This document shows positions 13,503 through 25,763 of a DNA stretch of 64,000 bases, one piece after another. Origin of the DNA: Uloborus plumipes (Eukaryota; Arthropoda; Arachnida; Araneae; Uloboridae); assembly GCA_038373865.1 (NCBI GenBank), contig JAXGGA010002840.1:1-64000 (forward strand), given 5' to 3'. The first letter of the stretch is position 1, and each line of letters begins with the position of its first letter. The translations under genes and the position numbers were made by a program. The notes under the pieces were generated by a model. It made no database searches. It was not told the origin of the DNA and was given only the letters and a program-made list of their open reading frames with translations.

Positions 13503-15553
13503 GGGCTCGCCGTAGACTTTTTCAAAATTTTAGGAACATTTTGACAAAATTTTAGGAAAATTTTAGGGGTAATTAACGATTTTGTGATTACAAATAGGTC
13601 CCTAGCAGTTGTACACGACAAACCAAACTAAAAATGTATTTTATTTACTATAGCATAAATTACAGCCTTCAAATACATCAACAAAAAAAAAGTCAGAACA
13701 AAAAAGAAATAATGTTATATAACATGCTCAAAAGCCAGACGGCACTTTAGCTTACAGACGTGTTTTCAAAAATTTACGTTTAAAAAGTAGGAATATCCGA
13801 GTTTTTCCAGTTGACCAGCTTCTACAGATATTAATTCTGTTCAACAATTACCTCTATAATGTTTGAACTGCAGCAGCTTTCTACAGCAGTTTTTAAGCGC
13901 TATTTCACTAGATCTACAGATAATATTCATTCTTTAAACTCATTAATATTTTTGTTATTTCAACAAATCTGCAAATTTTATTTATCTTTTTTTTGCTTTT
14001 TCCAATAAATTTGTTTTCAAGTTTTTTTTTTTTATCTAGTAAAATAGCAGTGCCTAGAAAATAGTTTGTGAAGTTAACCTGTGTGGCCTGTTATGTTCAA
14101 TGCTACAAATCGAGAACAATTTTTAGTTAGTAATTTTCATTTCCCCCCATGTTTTCGAATATAATGTAAAAAAAAACTAAAAACATTTGATTTTCCATTG
14201 CCGATCAACTTTAGGAAATCTTAAGGTGTAAAATGTTCTGCATATATCATGCCACAGATTTATAAATTCTATTAGCTGCGCTAAATGCACTTTGATTTCA
14301 AAGTTTTAAGATTATCTAAAGAAAAAAAACCACCCTGTTTGTTAATATTTTTCGTCAGTTTCTTAAATACAAGAAAAGTTTCCTATGCATAAAGGTCTTC
14401 AGACTTACAACAATGTTTTTATTTGAAACCTGTAAGGTAATTATTTATGAATTGTCAAAAGCCCATATGTTTGCTTTTCAACTCTGCCTCCCTTTCCCTT
14501 CAGAATATTGTAATATTTGAAGTAGTGTAAACATTTCTGAATATCAAATTAAGCTGAGGCTACAATTTTATGCCTGCTACCTGAAACTCTCAATAAATAA
14601 TGCGTGATAAGTTAATGCATTTTTAAAAGCAGAAAAAGTATGCAATTGGTGAAAAAAAAAAACTGTTGAGCAAAAATTTTAAAGAACTGTAGAAATAATT
14701 AATAACTATAATTGACATAATAACTCTGATTTTGAATAGAAAATGAAAGTAAGGAAAAGGAATCATTGGCCTAGTACAAGTCACATCTTTTTATAACAAT
14801 TGACTAAGTCTGTTGGATTCCCTGAATTCTAATGCTGTCCCAAACATGCTTATCAACATTTTAAACTGTTTAATTTTTCAAAATCTTTTTTGAGCCAAAA
14901 ACAAAGTTTGATAGAAACTAATGCTACTTTTTAAGAATGCTCATGGTTTGAACTGATTCAGATGCAACAGGAATGACATTTTTGAATGAGTTGACATTGA
15001 ATAACGAGCCTACAAATAATATATAAACAAAAGACAATTAAACAAGGTTCAAACTAATGGTAAGAATAAAATTATTGATGTCCAAGCGGTGAATTTACAC
15101 AGTAAATTAAAAGGAGCGAGTTTTATAGAAATCGATGCAAACAGATTGTGAAATTTGCAAATAATCGAGCTTAGGCACATAAGAAACAGATCTAAGTCGA
15201 AAAATTTCACAAGCAGGTTATGCATCATTCAGGTCGAGTGGTGAAAAAGCTGTTTTAGAGATTAAATAGTTCGTTTTTAAGCGGAAAAATTTTAAGCCTG
15301 TCCCAAGATTAAAAAGTGTGAAGAATATACGTTTTTAACGAAATATTTTGTAAAATATCTATTGATCACATTAAATACCTGAGGGAAAAGTTCGCTTTTG
15401 GCTATAAATACTTTCAGAAAGGTATTTTAAATTCGCCTAAAGAGCTCCTATAAATTTTTTTAGGAATGCCACAAAATTGTAGTACAATTTTAGGAATTTT
15501 AGGAGGTCTGAAACTTTTTAGGAAATGCGATTTTAGGGGGAATGTGAGCCCTG
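13503..15553. mobile_element. non-autonomous hAT-type element
   Basis: An exact 8-bp direct repeat GAGTAGCG flanks the element (13495-13502 and 15554-15561), the duplication length of hAT transposons. The ends are GGGCTCGCC on the left and, read inward, CAGGGCTCACATT on the right, so the left end appears to lack the first two bases of the right end. Subterminal repeats of the word ttttaggaa are crowded at both ends (13520-13567 and 15462-15535), as expected for transposase-binding sites. No transposase is encoded in the 2051 bp. Confidence 0.75.
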
Positions 15554-15825
15554 GAGTAGCGTAAACAGAGGTTTACAGTATTAAACAGTTTATAAGCTTT
15601 TCCATTAAAAAAAAGCACCAGTTTCATTTTCCTTTGCAGCAACCCAAATTGCGGGTAATCGTATTGATAAAAGTATATATTATCTAAATTTGTGTTTTAA
15701 AAGTTGGTTTTAAGTTTTCATTTCATTAATACAAATAATTGCATTATGTCAATTTTTGTAACTTTATAAAATTCTATTTCGTATAGCTTGCATTTATCAC
15801 AAATGCATGGTAAATTTGAAAAATA

Positions 15826-16341
15826 CAGTAACCCCTCGTTATATCGCGCTTTTCGGGGGACAAGAAAAAAGCGCGATATATCCGAAAGCGCGATATAACC
15901 GAGGTCTTTAAAAATAGTTTTATATCCAACATGCAAGTAAATTATACGTGCACATACATAATAATTCATTTATTCGAACATTAGCTTTTTTTTCAGTCAA
16001 AAGTAACAAAAAAAATATAACTTTTACAAATGACTACTACACATTACTAACAGATGCTTTTCACTCATTGTATCAATACAAAAGAAAGTGTTAAGTAGTT
16101 TCCAAACTGTCTCTGCAGTATGCAAGTTTGGGTGACAGGAATTTGCTGCTTCTGTTCAGCGAATTCAGAAGAATAGAAGAACCTTCGTTTTGTTCATTGA
16201 TGACAAAACAAATGAGAAAGAGACCTTTTCTGAGCACCTTACATATTTTCTCAAAAATGGTTTCGAACTAAAAGTTTTTTTTTCTTGGGAGACAAAATAA
16301 GAGCGATATATCCGAATGAGCGATATAACGAGGGGCTACTG
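15826..16341. mobile_element. pogo/Tigger-type MITE
   Basis: Ends CAGTAACCCCTCGTTATATC and, read inward from the right, CAGTAGCCCCTCGTTATATC. A TA flanks each side (15824-15825, 16342-16343). Internal copies of gcgcgatata repeat next to both ends. It is 516 bp with no transposase. The terminus style matches Tigger/pogo elements. Confidence 0.85.
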
Positions 16342-16869
16342 TATAATAATTTTGATGGCAAATATATGTTAAAATTATAGTAGCTATACATTTCAGATTT
16401 CCTTTAATTGTAATGAACAACAAACATTATTATGCACAAATAAAATGTATCGAGCACCTGTAGTGTTGAGTTATTAGGTAATATCAGTACAACTCTATGA
16501 ATTGGCGTTGTTATGGTTACTTACCTTTATCAGTCTTTTTCTAACTTGAGATGAGTTTTCGTGCTTGAATTGGTTTTAAAACACCCTTTAAATCAGTTTC
16601 ACTAACATAACGTAAGTCTTCCGGATTAGTTACACCTAAATCTGTTACACTCCAAAAGAGCACTTAAAAGAACACTTTAGAAAATTGTCTTTTCTAAACA
16701 CTGCTTGATAAATTTGTGACTGGTGTTCTGATCCAATATTGCCCCAGATGCCTTTTATATGTTATGCCTCAAATCTCTCAAGTTTTCTAATAATTGGTCC
16801 AAATTTGTCACTGTAACAAGAGGTCTCTATAAATCACATGTGCAAGATATTGCTTGCATTTTCGTCATA

Positions 16870-17154
16870 CTGTTGGCCCCGTTCAATCGGGTAACGGATA
16901 AACGAATACCCCGTTTATACGAATAAAATAGTGAAAAGGGGGCACCCCTAAGGCAGCGCAAGCACTGCGACCACAGGTCTATTGTACTATATAAACTGTA
17001 CCATATATATTGTACTATATACGAATAAAATATCTCAAAACCAAATATATTTCCCATGTCATAGACGCAATGTTAAAGATCCCCACTAAATCGAATACCC
17101 ACTTATTCGAATATTTCTTGGAACCAACGGTATTCGTTTAAGTGGGGCTGACAG
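16870..17154. mobile_element. pogo/Tigger-type MITE
   Basis: Left end CTGTTGGCCCC followed by an aaacgaatacc block; right end, read inward, CTGTCAGCCCC followed by the same aaacgaatacc block. TA duplicates at 16868-16869 and 17155-17156. The element is 285 bp and non-coding. The ends differ from the other pogo-type MITEs here, so it is a separate family. Confidence 0.75.
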
Positions 17155-17159
17155 TATTT

Positions 17160-19250
17160 TTAAATTCTGTAATACTTTTAACGCGTCATGCTTCATTAAA
17201 AAAAGATAAAAATAAGCAATTGCAGATTTTTTAAACTTTTAGTTACAATAATAAACATGAATTACACATTAACTTTAAAGCACTACAGTTTTCAACAAAC
17301 TGTGCTGAAAATAAATGACACAAATCAATTATTTTTTAAATTAAAGGTTATGGTTAGCAAATACTTTGATTCCTTCTTTTTTTCATATAGTAGTGTTTCA
17401 CTTTGATCGCTTTTTAAAACATTTATTTTATAACTCTTTTCAATGTAAATACTTGAGGTTTAGAAGCATAAAATTGGTAAATTTTAGTTCTTGCAAAGAT
17501 AGTCTTGAGAATTATAAAAATGTTGAATCCTTTTTGGACGATACATTAGAACGAGCGATTCAGCTCAGAGGTTTAAGTAACATTGCATCTATCAAGTAGC
17601 AAATGGAACAAGCATTGGTCGCTAAACAACAGGGTCACAGGAATGAATGATCGTTCTAAAAAGCATGTACTGTATCACGGTAAAAGGGGTCCTGATGACA
17701 TACAATTTTGAAAATGACACAGAAGTAAACTTAAATTAAAACATAGATAAAAAACATTAAGACGATACGATACGTATAACATGCTGAATTTGTTTCAACA
17801 CATGACCCTTCAAATTCAACAAATTATGAGACTTGAGTACCTTAAACTGCTTTTTTCCAAATAGAGTCAATGTGAAGTGCTATCAGGATTAAAACTTTTA
17901 AACACACAATTAATTTGCATGTTAAAAATATAAACACTTACTTTAACGGCAACTCTACGGATAATGTGAAAGAATTCCGCAACTCCGCCAGTTGATCAAC
18001 CGCCGTACTTCGAATCCAACGATGGGTCACGTGGTTAAAATCGACCAATCGAGCTTCGCGGTGAAGAGACAGTTAACAGTTAATGCGCTTATAACCGGCT
18101 GCGGAGATTAAAAAAACAGAGAAATCCTGTATTTTATCTCATTTTATCACAAACAGATTTTTTCTGTAAAAAATATGGATAATTTCTTCAAAATTTACAG
18201 TTTTTTTTTACAGTGCAGTGAATAGGTAAAACGTCTTAAGCAATAATGATATCGATAGGAAATGCGCTAGAAAAGAAATTTACTAACATACTATATATAA
18301 GCGGGAAAATACCTCTCCCCCCCCCTTATGCCCCCCGTCACATAATTTTCTACAATGATAAAGAAAGAAAAACATGTATATATAAATGTATTTTTAAGTT
18401 ATCTTAATTTAAAAGGGAAAAAAAACTTCGTAGTGAGAATAAACTATTTTAATTGATTGACGGATTAGCGTACATAAAAAAATTAATAATCAAACTCACG
18501 AACAGTTATAAAATTGCATGTACATGTTTCAAGGGCACAATCGATGCAAAAAAAAATATGAATATAAAAAGAGCGTTTTGAAATTACTTCGTTGAATCTC
18601 AACTCTAAGCTCACATCTTTATGTACTGATAAAGGAGTTTCTCGTAACCCTGAAACACGTGTCTGAAATTTTATTGCTATTTATGTGCTTTATTATTTGG
18701 ATTCACCACCTATTTAATATGTTAATGAAAACACGAGTTACAAGTTTATTAAATTTTCATTGCCAAATTCGTTTTAATATCAAGACTTGTCCAAAATGAT
18801 TAAATGATACATTTTATTTAAAAAATCATATAAAAAAATGGCAACTGTTTGCGGAACATTTTTTTGCAGAAACCAGCACATGAGACTTTCACAAATAAGC
18901 TACAACTTTCAAAATAGCGCGACAAAGCGCGGCAACCACTTAAAAAGCTTTCACTAGTTCTAAATTTGGGAAAAAGCCATTAAACATTTCTCGCACCAAG
19001 CATTTATTTATTTTCTTGACGATAAAAAATAAAACTATTTACTTCGAATCAAAATTTAACACAAGGCCCTGACAGTTCTCTAACCAGTAAAACTGGTTTG
19101 CTTTTATTCCATTCATTTATAACGTCACAAAAAAATCTACATCAAAACGTAATAATTAGGCTGAAACGTAACAAAAAAGCGAAAATTATCACGGAAACTT
19201 CATCTTTGACCGAGGCTATGAGCAGTTGTATGTGGCTCAAGTTTCCAAAA
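17160..19250. other. AT-rich stretch, nothing firm
   Basis: No recognisable gene. A 77-codon frame at 17366-17599 shows no family signature. A fragment resembling the end of the 4.4 kb fold-back family (acagtttttttttacagtg) lies near 18200-18216. A poly-C run sits at 18317. Confidence 0.45.
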
Positions 19251-20327
19251 CTGGTGCCGATCGATGCACCAGTTAATCAACTATTGTAAAATAAATTTTC
19301 ATAAAAATCGGATAACTTTTCAATTTTCGACTTTTGGCCAGGATTTTCACTCAAATACTCCACTGTGCGGCACCAAGAAAATCTTGCACAATGTCATTGA
19401 ATTTTGTGATAAAGAAGCTGAAAGCGGGGAATTAACAGTTCCAATTACTCATCCCACAACAAGGGCTAGTAAAATCGCGGGAGTTTCAGTTACTACGATC
19501 AAGAAGTTCGCCGTGAAGCAAAAGATGATCCCAGTCCGGATTTTAGCTCCCCCAAGAAGAGAGTAAAAAGAGATGTTTTTGAAAAAACAGGTATTGATGA
19601 GTTTGACTGTAGTATAATTCGACGAACTCTTCATGATTTCTATGTAAAAGAGAAAAAAATCCCATCATTGAACAAGTTGCTTCCCGTTGCGAAAGAAAAG
19701 ATTTTCCCTTGGAAGAAAGAAACTTTGCGCCAACTTCTCCATAAAATTGAATTTAAATGGAAAATATGCCAAAAGAAAAGTACTGTTGGAACGCGAGGAC
19801 ATTATTCTAAAAAGAATACAGTATTTGAGGAATATCAAAAGATACCGTAGCGAAGGCAGGCCTATAATCCTATAATTTATATTGATGAAACCTGGATGGA
19901 TAGCAATTTAACTTTTAGCAAATGTTGGCAATCAGACGAAGTGGACGGAATCCTGCCAACGGGAAATGCTGCGCGCCGTATTATCGTGCTTTGTGCAGGG
20001 GGCACGAAGGGAATTTCCCTAATACAAACTTAATTTATAAAGCGAATACAACACAAGGGGATTTACCACGGACAAATGAACTCCACTATCTTTGAAAAGT
20101 GGGCACGAGAAAAACTTATCCCAAATTTGCCATTAAATGCAGTAATAGTCACTGATAATGCGCCATATCATACCGTTCAAATCGACAAATGTCCCAACTC
20201 AAATAACCGTGAGCTATTAAAATTAAATGCCCCTACTCGCAAAACCTACAAGTTTGATCAGTTGTTAAACGAACATGGCTTTCAAGTGCTTCGCCTTCCA
20301 CCCTACCACTGTGATTTTTAACGCAAT

Positions 20328-22674
20328 GGACAACAACAGCATTTTTTGTTTTTAATTTTAATACACTCAGAATGACCTAAAAAGGTCCAAAAATATTTTT
20401 TCCCGAATTTCAGTGCGATATTTTAAGTTATTGACAGGCAAAAACAGCTTAGTTTCGTTTTCAGCTGAAACGGGGTGTCACGTGACTCTCGAGTTGTGAC
20501 GTCGGATGTGCCTTACGCGACAGCTCCCCTGTTATTCTCCCGTCATTCTTCAATATCCGAACGCTTGGGATAGAATTATTTTCACGCTTTGGAGTTAAAT
20601 TATTGGAAGATCTGTCAGTTAGATATAAATCCCGATCTTCTGTATTTATTTATGTGTTAAAATTAAGGTTTTTTTGTGAATTTAGATGGTATGATTAGTT
20701 TTTAAACCACATCTTTTCCAAAAAGAATATTCACTAAGAAACATATTCAGAAGGAACTTCTTTTCTTACCCTGCACTTGCACTATTGTTTGAATTTCCGA
20801 GAATTCTCCTTTTCACCCTAGGGAAATGAAGAATGTACAGATAAAGAGGGAAGGACACTTTCCAGGAATTTTGAAAGATCTCACACCTGCAGGTGGTCAA
20901 TGGTCACTTGAGACATTCGTTTTGGATAAGCAGCAGGCAACTCCAACACATTAACATAAAACATATAATGACCAAGGAATTAATACTGCTTTGAAAGCAT
21001 GTTATCGGCATGAAATGAAGGCAGAAATGCAATTAATTTCAGATATCATTTGCAGAAATTATAAGTGATTTTTCGCGTTATGAAAAGTGATTCGTTTTGC
21101 TCATGGTTTTGCATTTGTTTAATGCTCAAAACGAAAAAAATAACAATTAAGAGTTACCTCTTTTTAAGTTTCAAAAGTATGAATTTTCCAACCTCACTTT
21201 CTTGTGCACATCGATTTACATGAAATATTATTGCAATAGATATCCTATTAAGGTTATTTATTTTTCAAAGTACTATACACAACCTTCGTAGCAATTTCTT
21301 CGAGATCTTTCCTTACATTTTTATAAATATTAATTTGTTTGAAAGGGAAGATTAAAGTCACATGCTTGTGGTAGTGGTAGTTTATCCAACAATGGTAGTC
21401 AAGCCACTAACTTACAAACTCAACCACTAAATCCACCCGTTTTTAAAGATTATTTCTTAGTTTACTTTCTCTGCCCTAATGTTCACATTTTGCTTCCGCA
21501 TTTTAATTATTTCCAAATACAATGAAAAATAATAGTAGCTGCAAATTTTTTGTTAACAAATTTAACGAACAGATTGACGGTAGGTGTTAATCATTCTCTT
21601 TTTATGCGCAGTACATTTATGGTAAAATTAAAGTCAAAATCTTTTTTTTCTTTTATTATTATTGTTATTGTTATTATTTTTTACTTGATATCTTAGTTTT
21701 ATTTTTAATTAATTTCAAAACCATTTATTTCAAATAAATTTCAAAACAAAACAATTTTTAAATAAACATTTTTTTTTCATTGAAAGACTATTTCCATCAG
21801 CTTGATTCGCAATAAAAAGTATAAAATAAAATAAGTATTTGATTTCTTGATTACAATACTCAAAATTTTCAATTGATTTTAAGATATTTATTTATATTTC
21901 GGTTAATGCTAAATTAGCCACCCACATTTTTAAATAAAAATTTAAAAGATATAGGCGGTTTACTGCTTAGTAGCTCATACGATACCGCCTATTTTTCTTT
22001 TTCTCTCAATTTTAATTTTATAGGCTGCTTTAGCATTTATTTAAATAAAAATACATTAAGATCAACTGAAAATTTTAAGCATTGTAATCAAGGAATAAAA
22101 TATTTATTTTATTTTATTCTTTTTAGTGTGAATCAAGCTGATAGAAATAAGGTTTAGATTTAAAAAGAAAATATTCTCGTGAAAATTAACTTTCAGGACT
22201 TATTTAAACGTTGCAAAATGAAAAACAAACCAGAAAATAATACCCCTGAGCTTGCACATCTCAGCCAAAAAGAAAACTGCTGCTTCAGTGATAAGAACCA
22301 CTCTGTTATTTGCGCCAAACTATTAATGTTGGCTGTTTAGAATAATTGTTTCAACACACAATATTTATAAATCAAAGCTTTATTTAAAATATTAAATGTT
22401 TGTAAGAAATAATAAAGTTTAAGAATCATCAGCGTTTAACTCGCATTGAAAAACGTATTGCGAAGGACAGGGGCGTGGTATACGTTAGGCACGAATGACG
22501 TCAAGCCAATCAGAGATCGTTTCTCCTCGCGGCACTTTTGGGGCGATTAAAATGCTTAATAAGTAATTAAATAATTTTTTTTGCGGAAAATAAATTGAAT
22601 TTTCGAATTTAGGAGATCATTTTTGATAAGATAGCATAACAATTTGGAAAATTTAAGAGATGCTGTAGTTGTCC
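20328..22674. mobile_element. DNA element inserted in the Tc1-like transposase
   Basis: The ends are near-identical inverted repeats: CAATGGACAACAACAGC at 20326-20342 and, read inward from the right, CAATGGACAACTACAGC ending near 22677. One base differs in 17, and similarity continues a few bases inward. The host frame ends just left of it and resumes just right of it, so it is a true insertion. The exact junction is ambiguous because the outer bases overlap host sequence; a 2-bp duplication (AT) would fit. No transposase was recognised inside. The interior holds a 362 bp palindrome. Superfamily unassigned. Confidence 0.7.
21789..22150. repeat. 362-bp imperfect palindrome
   Basis: The left arm (atcagcttgattcgca, then taaaataaaataagtatt, cttgattacaat) returns inverted on the right (attgtaatcaag, then attttattc, gaatcaagctgat). 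The centre carries the short hairpin ataggcggt/accgcctat. It lies inside the element inserted at 20.33-22.67 kb and may be an older fold-back element nested in it. Confidence 0.65.
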
Positions 22675-22974
22675 ATTGAATATGTTTGGGCAGACATAGA
22701 AAGAGAAATAAGAAATATAAATCCCACAAGTGACCTGAACATGGATAGACTGCTCACAGAAACTGAAAATGCCATAAATAAAATCTCCAGCATTAGGTGG
22801 CAATGCCATTGCGAGCACACTGAAAAACTGGAACTAAAATCTTGGGAAAAGGATGCTATAATCGAAGAAATGTGTGAACCCCTGCAAATTTTATTAACAG
22901 ATAATGGAGAAAGTGACAATGAATGGGACAGTGAAGCTACAGTTTCGGCAGAAGAGGATGAGTGTAACGAGTAA

Positions 22975-24015
22975 AGGTATTTTTTTTCTAATAAGCTTTG
23001 GTTTTATATATTCTTTATTTTTTACTATACGAATTTATATTTGTCTGCAACTTTTCATGTTGATTTTTCAGAATAAGGGGAAGGGGAGGGGATTTTTCAT
23101 CTGTTCCTACCATCGGCCATCTTATTTTAGGGAATATTTATTTTTTTATAAGAGTTTTTTTGTGTTAAATTAATTTATGTTATTAGAAGAAAAAAAACTG
23201 CTGTCAACCTGTTCAAAGTTGAAATTAAAATGTATGTTTTAGAAAATACCCAACGTTAGCAGTTTTGAAATGTCCGATATTATTTCGCTAGATCTGATAA
23301 TGGATAAATTTAACTGAAAGAGAAAAACAAATAATCTTTAAATTGTTTAAAATGTTTTAAAATACTAAACAGTACGCTTTTAGATGCACTTATAATGCAT
23401 TAACTTGTAATGTAGTAAGAAAAGATTGTATAAAATATTTTAGCCTTTAGTATTAATAATAGTACTCAATATATTACTTTTATATTTGCAAAGAACGTGA
23501 ATTTTATCTTTTATTCAGAGTTTCATACATACGGACAAACCCACACAAGTGAAACTAATAAAAGCGCATTAAAAAAAAAGAAAGAAAGAAACTGAAACCA
23601 GCGCGACAAATGAATTCCGATGGAAAAAAAATCCCCTCACATCGTTATCGCTCTTATCACGATCACCCCTATTTTGAGCTAATCAGAACAGACTTGAGAC
23701 ATGCGCAGTAGCCTCGGAGGTCGCCGTAAAAAATTTTAGACACTAGCCTTGAAAGGATCAAACAGATTTGATAACAATGATTTATTGTAGCACTAAGAAA
23801 ACTAACATTTGGTAAGTTCGCTTCTGTTTTCTCCGTTCTTTTGTCAAGTACAAATAATAGACCTACAATTTTAAAAGTAAATGGGTTTTGTTGAGTTATC
23901 AAACAATTTCCATTGAAGTAATGATTGAAAAGTCCTTATCACAGGCTTTAGAAATTCTTAGTTTTTACAATGACTGTATCAAATGTTCTTCGAAAAGCCT
24001 CTTTCTTCAAAACCT
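22975..24015. other. AT-rich stretch, nothing recognised
   Basis: The short ORFs are not protein-like. A small purine-rich run (gaaagaaagaaa) lies near 23580. No repeat boundary was seen. Confidence 0.45.
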
Positions 24016-24019
24016 CCTA

Positions 24020-24213
24020 TACTTCGCAGCAACTTAACTTGTCAGTGACGTCACTACGGGCGGAACCAATAAGAGCTCACAAGCAGTCAGCGGTCTCCTC
24101 TAATTCGCCAAGTAGGCTGTGACGTTTTATCTAGCTCGTTTTTCATAGGCTAACGTCACGTTTTTGGCTCCGCCCGTAGTGACGTCACTGCCAAGTTAAA
24201 CTGCTGCGAAGTA
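24020..24213. mobile_element. fold-back MITE with TGACGTCA in each arm
   Basis: The left arm tacttcgcagcaacttaac and the right arm, read inward, tacttcgcagcagtttaac match over about 50 bp, through the shared block gtgacgtcactacgggcgga. A TA flanks each side (24018-24019 and 24214-24215). Each arm contains the palindrome TGACGTCA, the consensus for CREB/ATF-type bZIP factors. It is 194 bp and non-coding. Confidence 0.8.
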
Positions 24214-24264
24214 TAGTCCTGCTTTCTCTTCTCAAGCATTGAATTGATGTCGAAGCAGGAAGTT

Positions 24265-24475
24265 TGGGCGCGCGGCAGATTGGGCGCCGGCGTTTTGGCG
24301 CGAGGTCTTTAAGGCGCAGGAACATTGGGCGCGAAGACTTTTGGGCGCACGGACTTTTGGGCGCCAGGAACATTGGGCGCGGGGACTTTTGGGCGCACTG
24401 ACTTATGTCCTCATGGAACATTTAGCGCGAGGACTTTTGGGCTCCCGGAGCATTGGGAGCAAGGACTTTTAAAGC
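24265..24475. repeat. GGGCGC minisatellite
   Basis: A GC-rich island in an AT-rich context. A unit of about 17 bases (gggcgcNNggacttttgggcg style, alternating with ggaacattgggcgc) repeats with variation about 10 times. ORFs on both strands across it (24185-24421 minus, 24325-24522 plus) are repeat translations, not genes. Confidence 0.7.
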
Positions 24476-24493
24476 ACGACGGCTTTCATCCAA

Positions 24494-24785
24494 GGACTCC
24501 AAGCCTTATTAAAATGAGTTAAATGAAATATTTCAACCGTTGAAAAAAAAAAACGTCTGTTTTTATTTTCTCAGTTTTTAATTAATACTCGGTAAATTTT
24601 AAAATATCGTATAAATTGCGGTATTGCAACGTTCTTTCTAAAATGTTTCATTTCGAAAAATGTATTATTTTGTTTTTAAAGCTAGGAAAGAAAACTGCAT
24701 TCTCCTTTTAAACTTAGGTAAGATTCCTGTTGGTTTCTGCCAGCGAAATTGTTCTTATTTTCTCTTTTGTCTCATTTTTATATTA
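24494..24785 (+). repeat. direct duplication, copy 1
   Basis: About 290 bp that recurs in the same orientation at 25476-25763 with small indels. Shared blocks include ctccaag...ttattaaaatg, the block ataaattgcggta followed by ctttctaaaatgtttcattt, and cctgttggtttctg. Confidence 0.75.
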
Positions 24786-25475
24786 TACCTTTAATTTTTT
24801 TTTGTTGCATTATAACTAAAATGGAGTATTCTTTGTGCGATATCAATTTATTACCAAATGACCTTTTCATTTTATACCACGGGCAAAGCTGTGCGGGTAC
24901 TGCTATTCTCTACTACTAAAGCTGAAGGTGGGTCTCTTTCTTTCCTTCTTTCTTTCTCTCTGTCTATCTATGACACGCGTAGGGTCAAAACCGTTCAGTC
25001 GATTTTTATAAAATTTGGCACAAAATTGGTTTGTATCATGGGGGTGTGCACTTCGAAGTGTTTTTTCGAAAATTCTATTTCGTTCTTTTTCAATTCTAGT
25101 TGGCTCATTTTTCATACAAATTTGATAAAATTGGGGAGAAACATTTTGTATACATTTTTGAATTTTATGTCATTCGAAAGCTTAGAATTTTCTGCTAAAA
25201 ATGATAACATTTTGAAGGTTCTACGAGCAATAGAATAGCTGTAATAATTGTTTGTAGAATTCCGGAATTGAAGGCTTACCTTGAGCAAGCCAAACGATTC
25301 TAAATGGCTTAGCTTAAAAATAAAGTCAATATTTATGGCAGAATTGAATTTATTTTCTAAACGGAAATTAAGTTTTCATGTTGTTACCATGGTTACGTTT
25401 TTATACCTTTTGTTTGTTTCGTTCTTTTTCCCTTAATAATTTTAAAAATGTTTTTGTTTTTGTAGTAATTTAAAC

Positions 25476-25763
25476 TCCAAGACTTATTAAAATGGGTCGA
25501 ATAAAATGTTTTTACTGTTGAAAAAACGTTCACTTTTATTTTCTCAGTTTTCAAGGAATAAAAACTCGGTAAATTATAAAAATATCCTATAAATTGCGGT
25601 ACTGTAACGTTCTTTCTAAAATGTTTCATTTCGGAAAATGTATTATTTTATTTTTAAAAATAGGAAAGAAAACTTCCTTCTTCTTTTAAACTTTGGTAAG
25701 ACTTCTGTTGGTTTCTGTAAGCTACAAATTGTTCTCATTTTCTCTTTTTGTCTTATTTTTACT
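25476..25763 (+). repeat. direct duplication, copy 2
   Basis: Second copy of 24494-24785, offset by about 980 bp. The interval between holds a 126-codon frame (24858-25238) with no recognised domain. Part of that interval resembles the end of a widespread arthropod repeat (accgttcagtcgatttttat). Confidence 0.75.

Larger units (their letters stand above)
19349..22974 (+). pseudogene. Tc1/mariner-like (IS630-type) DDE transposase, split and frameshifted
   Basis: The remnant encodes a DNA-cutting transposase of the IS630/Tc1-mariner superfamily. The N-terminal part (19376-19558) includes a helix-turn-helix-like stretch around TTRASKIAGVSVTTIKKF. A frameshift near 19560 leads into a segment ending near 19850. 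The catalytic part follows: IYIDETW (first Asp at 19884), VTDNAPYH (second Asp at 20154) and LRLPPYHCDF at 20291-20320. The domain resumes at about 22675 with IEYVWADIE, which carries the expected catalytic Glu, and runs to an acidic tail ending 22974. About 57 residues separate the second Asp from that Glu, much longer than the 34 of classical Tc1, so this is a divergent lineage. Frameshifts near 19560, 19790 and 19870 and the inserted element at 20.33-22.67 kb make it non-functional. Confidence 0.85.

Noticed and set aside
24185..24522. ORFs on both strands over the minisatellite
   Set aside because: Repeat translations (for example recurring APKS and GRTDFWAP units) without independent support.
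24903..25115. short minus-strand ORF with Arg/Lys/Glu-rich composition
   Set aside because: It comes from a purine-rich stretch (complement of ttctttccttctttctttct) and has no domain signature.
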